A DNA stretch of 5,096 nt from Chitinophagaceae bacterium. GTDB lineage: Bacteria > Bacteroidota > Bacteroidia > Chitinophagales > Chitinophagaceae. Position numbers and translations under genes: made by a program. Shown piece after piece: positions 1-5,096 of the stretch; position 1 is the stretch's first letter; every line of letters begins with the position of its first letter. The notes beneath the pieces were generated by a model, which ran no database searches, was not told where the DNA came from, and worked only from the letters and a program-made list of their open reading frames with translations. The stretch is taken from the NCBI GenBank assembly GCA_947468255.1, contig CANIMM010000234.1:1-5096 (forward strand), given 5' to 3'.

Positions 1-155
1 GATATGGATTCATCAAGGATCTTGAATCACAAGAAAGTGTATTCGTTCATATGAATGCCTTTCAAGATAATATAAAAGAAAATAGCAAGGTTACCTTTGA
101 GGTTGAAATGGGGCCTAAAGGTGCCAATGCAATTAATGTAAAACTAACTGTGTAA
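1..155 (+). CDS. Cold-shock domain protein, C-terminal part (5' end outside window)
   Basis: This is the last 50 codons of a cold-shock domain (CSD) nucleic-acid-binding protein, read from base 3 to a TAA stop at 153-155. The visible protein begins with YGFIKD, the end of the RNP1 motif (K-G-[FY]-G-F-I). RNP2 follows as VFVH, and the protein closes with the segment VTFEVEMGPKGANAINVKL. CSD proteins form a five-stranded OB-fold barrel that binds single-stranded RNA or DNA and acts as an RNA chaperone in the cytoplasm. The spelling of this C-terminus resembles the roughly 150-residue Bacteroidota form, which carries a long charged N-terminal extension before the CSD. That extension would lie upstream and cannot be seen here. 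Domain identity is firm; the long form is inferred. Confidence 0.88.
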   Translation, partial: YGFIKDLESQESVFVHMNAFQDNIKENSKVTFEVEMGPKGANAINVKLTV

Positions 156-293
156 TAAAATCTTTGGTGAACATTCAATAATGGATTTTATCATCAGAAC
201 TATGCGTTAGTCTACTCAGCTTTACAATGTATCGGTGGTGTTTTAATGATTTTCTTCAGATAAAGGAAATTTACAAAACTTGGATTTTTCTAC

Positions 294-301
294 TATTTTT
301 G
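294..301 (+). promoter_or_regulatory. Candidate Bacteroidota -7 promoter element upstream of the cyclophilin gene
   Basis: TATTTTTG matches the Bacteroidota -7 consensus TAnnTTTG exactly and lies 58 bases before the start codon at 360. No convincing TTG -33 element sits at the expected 17-23 base spacing; only a weak TT is there. The region is very AT-rich, so a chance match is possible. Confidence 0.35.
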
Positions 302-359
302 ATTGTAATTTTAATTTTTTATTGTTCATAAACTCGATCAATATCGGATCATTCTATCT

Positions 360-944
360 ATGAAAAAATGGTTCTCCGCAATTATTGCGCTTACTTTAAT
401 GGGTTGCAACCAGAAGGTCTATCAAAACCCACACATTTTAATTGTCACCTCTTTTGGTGATATTGAAGCAGAACTTTTTCCAAAGCAAGCGCCTAAAACA
501 GTAGCTGCCTTTCTTTCTTTCATCGACTCAGGATATTATAATAACAGTTCATTTTACAGGGTAATTCTCCAGGAGGGGCTAAGTACCGAAGCCAATACCG
601 GACTGATACAAGGCGGTATATGGAAAACCAACGATGCCCAACATCCAATTGTAGCAGGTGTTGAACACGAGCCTACCAGTAAAAGCCGATTAAGTCATAC
701 TGACGGAACCCTTTCTCTAGCTCGGTTAATACCAGGAACAGGTAACACAGAATTTTTCATTTGCATAGGAGATCAAACCCAGTTTGATGATGGTAAGAAT
801 GTGAATAGCAATAGAGACCCAGGATATGCCGCCTTTGGAAGCGTTGTAAATGGTATGGGGGTAGTTAGGAAAATTCAAATGCAGCAGCGCGAGAGCCAAC
901 ACTTTATCGAAAAAGTGGTTATTCAAAAAATAAAACGGCTGTAA
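360..944 (+). CDS. Cyclophilin-type peptidyl-prolyl cis-trans isomerase, lipoprotein
   Basis: This 194-residue protein is predicted to catalyse cis-trans isomerisation of Xaa-Pro bonds and assist folding of exported proteins. A short signal peptide ends in the lipobox L13-M14-G15-C16, so the mature protein should be lipidated on Cys16 and anchored in the cell envelope. The cyclophilin domain spans about residues 25-193. It starts with ILIVTSFGDIEAELF and contains the catalytic Arg67 (FYR), Gln84 (IQGG), Ala121 and Phe133 (EFFICIGD), then the AAFGSVVNGM strand near the end. The human CypA Trp121 position appears to be Phe142, as is common in bacterial enzymes. Arg67 and Gln84 are 17 residues apart instead of 8 in CypA. 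The HEPTSK...LSHTDGT stretch (103-117) is characteristic of a bacterial subfamily with this extended loop. The ATG has no Shine-Dalgarno sequence, but the lipoprotein signal immediately after it supports the start. The gene stands alone, with about 200 and 160 bp of flanking intergenic DNA. Family assignment is secure; the client proteins are unknown. Confidence 0.93.
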   Translation: MKKWFSAIIALTLMGCNQKVYQNPHILIVTSFGDIEAELFPKQAPKTVAAFLSFIDSGYYNNSSFYRVILQEGLSTEANTGLIQGGIWKTNDAQHPIVAGVEHEPTSKSRLSHTDGTLSLARLIPGTGNTEFFICIGDQTQFDDGKNVNSNRDPGYAAFGSVVNGMGVVRKIQMQQRESQHFIEKVVIQKIKRL

Positions 945-974
945 TACATTGCTTGGCATCTCTATTGCTCAATC

Positions 975-989
975 GATTTGATTTGATTT
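975..989 (+). repeat. Three tandem copies of GATTT
   Basis: Three perfect copies of the 5-base unit GATTT lie 30 bases after the cyclophilin stop codon. The tract is short, non-coding and in AT-rich DNA. No function is apparent. Confidence 0.4.
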
Positions 990-1008
990 CTTCTTTACAT
1001 TTATTTTG

Positions 1009-1043
1009 ATTCTGAATAGTTATTTAACAAGCTATTTCAGAAT
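1009..1043. repeat. Imperfect hairpin between cyclophilin and cupin genes
   Basis: ATTCTGAATAG (1009-1019) pairs with CTATTTCAGAAT (1032-1043) over 11 base pairs with one bulged base, around a 12-base loop. The loop contains the small palindrome GTTATTTAAC (1019-1028, overlapping the arm by one base). No T-run follows either arm, so it is not a classical Rho-independent terminator. It lies 64 bases before the cupin start codon. It could be an operator, an mRNA 3' end structure for the cyclophilin transcript, or a 5' leader structure of the cupin gene. The sequence does not decide between these. Confidence 0.45.
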
Positions 1044-1106
1044 TAGACAAAACAGCATTCGCCCTGTCTTTCGGTAAGATTCAATCACCACACAAATCAA
1101 CCTAAT

Positions 1107-1874
1107 ATGAAGATTTCTTTTTTGGCCCTTGGACTTTTTATTAGCATCACCTCTTTTTCACAGATTCAACCCTTATTATCAGGAGTGTATTCATTCGAAA
1201 ACACTCCCTCAAAGAATACCAAAAAAGGTTCTATAAAAACAATATTGAATGGATCAGGTGCAATTTTATCCACCCATTCTATTAAAGTAATTACGTTAGA
1301 GAAGGGCAAAAAAATGAACTATAGAAATAATAATACGGCAGAACTTTTTATCATAGTGAAAGATGGTCCAATATATTTTACTTTAAATGATAAAATAACT
1401 GAACTAGTTCGTGGGTCCACCATATGTGTGATGCCTGGTGATGTATTGTTAGTGTCAAATACTGGCAATACAACCGCTTCGTATTATGCAATGAGCTATT
1501 TTTCTGTTGCCCCCGTTAATATGGAAAGAGCAGCGAAAGCAGGTGGTTCTTTTATTATTAACTGGAATGATATTGCTTTTAAAACGCACGAAAGAGGTGG
1601 TGTTCGTCAGTTTTTTAAAAGGCCGACAGCGATGCTAGGTATATTTGATATTCATGTCACTACTTTGAACCAAGGAAAAAAAAGTCATGAACCTCATACC
1701 CATACGAATGAAGAAATTATTTTGATGTTGGATGGCAATGGCGAAATGCAAATTGGCACCGAGCGCCAAAGCTGTAAAGCAGGTGATGTGGTCTTTTTAA
1801 ACAGCATGGTGTTGCATAATATCAAGAACATAGGCGATAAACCCGCTACCTATTTTGCTATCCAATGGAATTAA
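1107..1874 (+). CDS. Secreted two-domain cupin (bicupin) protein, specific function unknown
   Basis: This 255-residue protein has a Sec signal peptide (residues 1-18, hydrophobic core FLALGLFISITS, probable cleavage before Gln19) followed by two cupin beta-barrels. The C-terminal cupin (about 170-255) carries motif 1 as H197-T-H199-x3-E203-x6-G210 and motif 2 as G226-D227 to H237-x3-N241. This gives a plausible two-His/Glu plus His metal site. The N-terminal cupin (about 55-130) keeps the fold signature, with E79 to G87 and the MPGD turn at 109-112. The positions expected for the motif-1 histidines are R73 and N75, and there is no motif-2 histidine, so it probably binds no metal. Bicupins with one active and one structural half are known, for example ureidoglycine aminohydrolase, but nothing here identifies a substrate. 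Enzyme, sugar-binding or sensor-like roles all remain possible. The start is supported by the signal peptide directly after the ATG; no Shine-Dalgarno sequence is visible. The gene is isolated, with no partner in an operon. Confidence 0.85.
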   Translation: MKISFLALGLFISITSFSQIQPLLSGVYSFENTPSKNTKKGSIKTILNGSGAILSTHSIKVITLEKGKKMNYRNNNTAELFIIVKDGPIYFTLNDKITELVRGSTICVMPGDVLLVSNTGNTTASYYAMSYFSVAPVNMERAAKAGGSFIINWNDIAFKTHERGGVRQFFKRPTAMLGIFDIHVTTLNQGKKSHEPHTHTNEEIILMLDGNGEMQIGTERQSCKAGDVVFLNSMVLHNIKNIGDKPATYFAIQWN

Positions 1875-1976
1875 GTTGACTTTTTTGTAATTCTTATTTA
1901 ATAGTTCGCTTAAAAAAATATCGCGCTTTTTTATGCGCATTCGCACCCTTTTTAAAAATTCCCTAATGACTACTTC

Positions 1977-2084
1977 AAACTATTTCGGTTGCTAGCAGAT
2001 AAGTCATTTTAATAAAAACCTTTGGCAGCTGATTGAGAAAGACTGACTCTACAGTAAAAACTAAGTTTATTCATGAAATAGTTT
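1977..2084. repeat. Widely spaced 10-base inverted repeat upstream of the DUF2911 gene
   Basis: AAACTATTTC (1977-1986) is the exact reverse complement of GAAATAGTTT (2075-2084), with 88 bases between the arms. The spacer includes the palindrome TGCTAGCA (1990-1997). The arms are AT-rich, so chance is a real explanation. The rest of the 247 bp between the cupin and DUF2911 genes shows no coding potential that I can support and no clear terminator. Confidence 0.25.
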
Positions 2085-2104
2085 TAATTATAGCCAATAC
2101 CCCC

Positions 2105-2112
2105 TAATTTTA
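2105..2112 (+). promoter_or_regulatory. Possible -7 promoter element close to the DUF2911 start
   Basis: TAATTTTA matches seven of eight positions of the Bacteroidota consensus TAnnTTTG (final G is A). It lies only 9 bases before the ATG at 2122, which would give a very short leader. A TTTT run at 2082-2085 sits near the -33 position, but no TTG is there. An A-rich stretch rather than a Shine-Dalgarno sequence precedes the ATG. Confidence 0.3.
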
Positions 2113-2121
2113 CGAAAAAAA

Positions 2122-2952
2122 ATGAAAAAAATATTTTTACTGCTCTCAATTACTGCATGCAGTGTGAGTTTTGCCCAGACATTGGTAACACCTCAACCCA
2201 GCACTACCCAAACGATTAAGCAAAACTTTGGATTATCCTCCATCGAATTATCCTACTCTAGGCCCAACGCAAAAGAACGTGTGATTTTTGGGGAATTAGT
2301 GCCTTTTGGAAAAGTATGGCGCACCGGTGCCAACCAGGCATCTACATTAACATTTGGTGACGATGTAACAATTGGTAACAAAAAAATTGCTGCTGGAAAA
2401 TATGGATTACTGTCCATACCCAACAAAAACAACTGGATATTGATTATCACCAAACAACTAGATGTAACTTCCCCTTCCGCCTACAAAGAGGAAAACGATT
2501 TGGTAAGAGTAGATGTAAAGCCTATGGTGGGAGCCAATAAAGTGGAGACCTTTTCAATGCAATTTACCAATGTAAAATCCAGCAGTTGCGAATTGACGTT
2601 GCAATGGGAAAACACAACTGTTTCATTACCCATCTCTACCGATGTGGATAGTAAAGTAATGAGCCAGATTGATAATATTATGACCAAGGACAACCTGCCC
2701 TATTTTAATGCAGCAATGTACTACATGGAAAGCGGCAAAGACCTAAATAAGGCATTAAGCTGGTTTAATAAGGCGGTAGAGCAAAACCCAGGTGCATATT
2801 ATATGTATTTCCAAAAAGCTAGTTGCTTGGCTAAATTAGGAAAAAAACAGGAAGCTATCACTACGGCAACCAAGTCGTTAGCTTTGGCAACAGCAGCCAA
2901 AAATCCGGATTATGTAAAACTAAATGAAGACCTTTTGAAATCACTTAAATAA
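2122..2952 (+). CDS. Exported DUF2911 domain protein with C-terminal TPR repeats
   Basis: This 276-residue protein begins with a clear Sec signal peptide (MKKIFLLLSITACSVSFA, cleavage probably before Gln19), placing it in the periplasm or outside the cell. Residues about 25-170 form a DUF2911 domain. They show its recognisable run: Y-S-R-P (45-48), the IFGELVPFG segment (55-63), VWRTGANQAS (65-74), DDVTIG (80-85), AAGKYGLLSIP (90-100) and W105 with IITK after it. The strong conservation of the RTGAN region in this family suggests a binding or structural site, but the biochemical function is unknown. Residues about 193-257 form two TPR helical hairpins (AAMYYMESG...ALSWFNKAVEQNP, then YFQKASCLAKLGKKQEAI), and a last helix (262-275) probably caps them. 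TPRs usually mediate protein-protein contacts, so a partner in the envelope is likely. It is the last + strand gene before a strong terminator shared with the convergent transporter. Confidence 0.9.
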   Translation: MKKIFLLLSITACSVSFAQTLVTPQPSTTQTIKQNFGLSSIELSYSRPNAKERVIFGELVPFGKVWRTGANQASTLTFGDDVTIGNKKIAAGKYGLLSIPNKNNWILIITKQLDVTSPSAYKEENDLVRVDVKPMVGANKVETFSMQFTNVKSSSCELTLQWENTTVSLPISTDVDSKVMSQIDNIMTKDNLPYFNAAMYYMESGKDLNKALSWFNKAVEQNPGAYYMYFQKASCLAKLGKKQEAITTATKSLALATAAKNPDYVKLNEDLLKSLK

Positions 2953-2967
2953 TCATTTACCCCAACA

Positions 2968-3012
2968 AAACAGGCCGGAAAATTTGCATAGACAGCATTT
3001 TCCGGCCTGTTT
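2968..3012. terminator. Strong Rho-independent terminator, probably bidirectional
   Basis: AAACAGGCCGGAAAAT (2968-2983) and ATTTTCCGGCCTGTTT (2997-3012) form a perfect 16-base-pair stem with an eight-base GC-rich core and a 13-base loop. On the + strand a T-rich tail (TTTGTTTT, ending at 3017) follows the stem, ending the DUF2911 transcript 15 bases after its stop codon. On the - strand the other arm runs into TTTTGTT, so the same hairpin can end the transporter transcript, whose stop lies about 50 bases away. This placement between convergent genes is classic for a two-way terminator. Confidence 0.9.
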
Positions 3013-3065
3013 GTTTTAATGGATATCTTATCAAAGTAATAAAATAATCTATTGAGTAATTTGTA

Positions 3066-4265
3066 CTAATAAAGCTGCTCATCAAAAGGTAAATCAGCAC
3101 TGAGTGATTCTTTTTTAACTAAAAAGCCATTTCTCCAAGCTACGATTGCTGCAGCAATTGTCAATAAAATTAACAGCGACAAGCCCTTGGAAAGATTCGT
3201 TTTTTCAGAGATTATTCCAATCAAGGATGGGCCGGTAAGAAAACCAATTAATCCTCCGGTAGTCACCATTGCAAAACCTTCCACTGTACTTACGCCAGGT
3301 ATATTAGCGGAGGCACTAAACAAAACCGGAACAATACAGGAACAACCCAATCCAACTAAAACATATCCTCCAATAGCAATGAGCACTCCAGGTGCCATTA
3401 CTACGATCAAAAAACCAATGGCTGCCAATAGGCTACCCGCAATTACGATTTTTTTACTGCCTATACCTGGAATTAGCTGATCTCCGTTGAGTCTCCCAAT
3501 GGTCATGGCTATACTAAAGCCGGCATAACCCAAGCTCACCAATTCTTTAGGTGAATTTAATATTTCCTTTAAATAGATAGCGCTCCAATCAGCCACACAC
3601 CCCTCTGCCATAAAAATCACCATACAAATAAAAGAGATTCCCAATATGGCTGGAGAGGGTAATTTAATTCCTGACCTTGAATGAATGATATCTCGATTAT
3701 CCAATAAAAGGTTTCTGCTAAAAAAAATTACTGTCACAATCACAGATGCTACCAGCACAATCTGCCAGCCGGAGGGCAAATGAATAGAAAACAATAATAC
3801 CGCTAGGCCAGCACTTACTGCTCCGCCTAGACTATACATGCCATGACAGGTACTCATCAAAAGGCGGTTGTGTTTTTTTTCCAATAAATTAACAGCCGCA
3901 TTAACGGATAATCCATTCAAAAAACTAACTAACCCGTAAAAAAATAAACAAATCCAAAACATCAGGCGGTTAACTGAATTGATCTGAAATATCATGATAA
4001 TACAAACCAAATAAAAACCATTCAGCATCCATTTACCTATTGGAATTTTACTGAATACCCTCGTTGAAAGCAACATCCCGGCAATTGCGCCGAGCGGAGA
4101 AAGCAATAGGGATAGTCCAAGACTGCCATCTGTAAAGCCCAACCTTTCCTTAATGCCTGGAATACAAGCAACCCAGGTGCCGAACAATAAACTGGAAGTT
4201 GAAAACAGAAAACCTATAGCGAGTGCAGGTTTAAATTTGATAAAAGAAGTTATATTTTTAATCAT
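3066..4265 (-). CDS. MFS transporter, YbjJ/fucose-permease-like
   Basis: This is a 399-residue inner-membrane protein from an ATG at 4265, ending in TAG. It has about 12 hydrophobic segments, in two groups of six around a polar loop near residues 183-205. Numbered from that ATG, it shows a HGMYSLGG stretch (141-148) in the fifth membrane segment, FMAEGCVADW (218-227) at the start of the C-terminal half, and YAGFSIAMTIGR (247-258), the repeat of the MFS motif-A region. These passages resemble E. coli YbjJ (MHGFYSLG, FAEGSANDW, YAGFTLGMTVGR). Substrates of this branch are poorly defined; sugars or small metabolite efflux are possible. The reading frame also opens upstream at a TTG (4277), which would add four residues. 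The ATG is preferred because the TTG lies inside a likely promoter element. The protein is full length, convergent with DUF2911 and divergent from the metallophosphoesterase gene. Confidence 0.9.
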   Translation of the reverse strand: MIKNITSFIKFKPALAIGFLFSTSSLLFGTWVACIPGIKERLGFTDGSLGLSLLLSPLGAIAGMLLSTRVFSKIPIGKWMLNGFYLVCIIMIFQINSVNRLMFWICLFFYGLVSFLNGLSVNAAVNLLEKKHNRLLMSTCHGMYSLGGAVSAGLAVLLFSIHLPSGWQIVLVASVIVTVIFFSRNLLLDNRDIIHSRSGIKLPSPAILGISFICMVIFMAEGCVADWSAIYLKEILNSPKELVSLGYAGFSIAMTIGRLNGDQLIPGIGSKKIVIAGSLLAAIGFLIVVMAPGVLIAIGGYVLVGLGCSCIVPVLFSASANIPGVSTVEGFAMVTTGGLIGFLTGPSLIGIISEKTNLSKGLSLLILLTIAAAIVAWRNGFLVKKESLSADLPFDEQLY

Positions 4266-4274
4266 CAGTGTATT

Positions 4275-4282
4275 CAAAAATA
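4275..4282 (-). promoter_or_regulatory. Candidate -7 promoter element for the MFS gene
   Basis: Read on the - strand, this is TATTTTTG, an exact match to the Bacteroidota TAnnTTTG element, ending 9 bases before the ATG at 4265. Transcription would start only a few bases before that ATG, giving a nearly leaderless message. No good TTG lies at the usual -33 spacing; the nearest TTG is only 11 bases upstream. Confidence 0.4.
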
Positions 4283-4438
4283 CAAAATTTAGCCAAGAAA
4301 ACTTACCCTAGTCCATTCACTCATGGAAAAACATTAGGAATTGAAAAAAAATGAACAACTTGTAAATTGTTGACTTAATTTAGAGATTACATTTCAAAAT
4401 GAACTATCCATTTTTTAAAAATCCAACTATTACAAAGG

Positions 4439-5096
4439 ATGAAAAGACGCGACCTGATTTATTTATTATCTACCGTTTCACTTGGTTTTAATTTTAGGAA
4501 AGCCGAAAAGCCTATCCAACCGGATCGGGGCAGTTTTGCCATTGATGCCAACCGAGTTCGGTTTTATAATGCAGGGGTTCGCCATCCTTTCAGTATCCTA
4601 ATGATTGCTGACACACATCTATTTACAGATGACGCTCGTGGCGAACGCTACCAACAATATAGTGGCCGAATGGCAAAGGCATACAACCATACTAAAAATT
4701 TCCAAACCGGTGAGCCTACTTTTCCTGCAGAATGCTTTCAGCAATCACTTGACGTCGCTAAAAAAGAAGGTGTGGCACTGGTAGCATTGATTGGAGATAT
4801 ATTGAGTTTTCCCTCTGAGGCGGCAGTGGAATGGGTGAGTGAACAGATGAAATCCACCGGCTTGCCCTATCTTTATGTTGCAGGAAATCATGACTGGCAT
4901 TATGAAGGAATGGCTGGTTCACTCGAAAGCCTTCGCAGCACCTGGATACAACAACGCTTGCTACCGCTTTATCAAAACGACAATCCCTTAATGACGGTTC
5001 GTGAAATCAACGGGATACGTTTGGTAGCGATTGATAATTCTAATTATGAAATCTTACCTGAACAACTCTCCTTCTTCCAACAACAGATAGCAAGCA
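4439..5096 (+). CDS. Calcineurin-like metallophosphoesterase, N-terminal part (3' end outside window)
   Basis: An open frame of 219 codons runs from an ATG at 4439 through the window end. It shows the ordered metal-binding motifs of the metallophosphoesterase superfamily: D58-x-H60 (IADTHL), G119-D120 (LIGDIL) and G149-N150-H151-D152 (AGNHDW). A further strand, GIRLVAIDNSNYE, lies at 192-204. The later histidine motifs (GH and GxH) should lie beyond the end. Such enzymes hydrolyse phosphomono- or diesters with two metal ions; the substrate cannot be told from this fragment. The N-terminus MKRRDLIYLLSTVSLGF has twin arginines and a modest hydrophobic stretch, so it may be a Tat-like or weak export signal, which I hold with low confidence. 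AAAGG directly abuts the ATG, too close for a normal Shine-Dalgarno sequence. An ATG 40 bases upstream is in another frame and stops after 30 codons. The gene is transcribed divergently from the transporter, with a 173-base shared upstream region. Confidence 0.9.
   Translation, partial: MKRRDLIYLLSTVSLGFNFRKAEKPIQPDRGSFAIDANRVRFYNAGVRHPFSILMIADTHLFTDDARGERYQQYSGRMAKAYNHTKNFQTGEPTFPAECFQQSLDVAKKEGVALVALIGDILSFPSEAAVEWVSEQMKSTGLPYLYVAGNHDWHYEGMAGSLESLRSTWIQQRLLPLYQNDNPLMTVREINGIRLVAIDNSNYEILPEQLSFFQQQIAS

Noticed and set aside
155..191. Possible terminator of the cold-shock gene: ATAAAATC (155-162) pairing with GATTTTAT (184-191)
   Set aside because: The 8-base stem has a single G-C pair, a 21-base loop and no T-run after it, so it is too weak to call in AT-rich DNA.
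726..959. 77-codon open frame on the - strand
   Set aside because: It lies mostly antisense within the clearly real cyclophilin gene and shows no recognisable protein features.
1914..1945. GCGC...GCGC around a T-run as a terminator for the cupin gene
   Set aside because: Only four base pairs form before a mismatch, and the T-run is in the loop rather than after the stem.
2253..2693. Two - strand open frames (2253-2453 and 2481-2693)
   Set aside because: Both are shadows inside the DUF2911 gene, whose domain match and signal peptide are clear.
3187..3480. 97-codon + strand open frame
   Set aside because: It is antisense to the MFS transporter, and its proline/threonine/isoleucine-rich translation is what the complement of membrane-segment codons gives.
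4376..4383. TAATTTAG as a -7 promoter element for the metallophosphoesterase
   Set aside because: It mismatches the TAnnTTTG consensus in the TTTG core, and no TTG lies at the right spacing upstream (the nearest is 13 bases away).
4399..4491. 30-codon open frame starting at an ATG just upstream of the metallophosphoesterase
   Set aside because: It overlaps the start of the real gene in another frame, has no recognisable features and no ribosome binding site.
1..5096. A new multi-gene defence, mobile or biosynthetic system
   Set aside because: The genes are widely spaced, on both strands, and belong to common unrelated families. No integrase, transposase, repeat array, terminal repeats or compositional shift is visible.

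Overview
The window looks like an ordinary piece of chromosome from a Bacteroidota bacterium, most likely a Chitinophagaceae/Sphingobacteriia-type organism. The evidence is the low GC content, the near absence of Shine-Dalgarno sequences, TAnnTTTG-like promoter elements, and the protein families present: a long-form cold-shock protein C-terminus typical of Bacteroidota, a DUF2911 protein with a TPR tail, and a lipoprotein cyclophilin. The lineage is inferred from these features; no marker gene is present.

Layout. Bases 1-155 hold the 3' end of a cold-shock-domain gene (+). Next are three well-separated + strand genes for exported proteins. The first is a cyclophilin-type peptidyl-prolyl isomerase lipoprotein (360-944). 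The second is a secreted two-cupin protein whose N-terminal cupin has lost its metal ligands (1107-1874). The third is a periplasmic DUF2911 protein with C-terminal TPR repeats (2122-2952). A strong, perfectly paired, probably bidirectional terminator (2968-3012) separates this block from a convergent - strand MFS transporter of the YbjJ/fucose-permease-like type (3066-4265). Divergent from the transporter, a calcineurin-like metallophosphoesterase begins at 4439 (+) and runs off the window end.

The gaps between genes are 110-250 bp, and no stretch over 300 bp lacks a gene. I see no tight operon, so each gene is probably transcribed on its own. Three of the five products visible from their N-terminus carry clear export signals, a fourth is an integral membrane protein, and the metallophosphoesterase has only a weak, Tat-like N-terminus. 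The genes otherwise share no evident pathway.

I found no mobile element, CRISPR array, tRNA/rRNA, toxin-antitoxin or defence system, and nothing that supports a new multi-gene system. The points worth a second look are modest: the half-degenerate bicupin, the function-unknown DUF2911-TPR protein, the extended active-site loop of the cyclophilin, the start-codon/promoter overlap of the transporter, and an imperfect hairpin upstream of the cupin gene.
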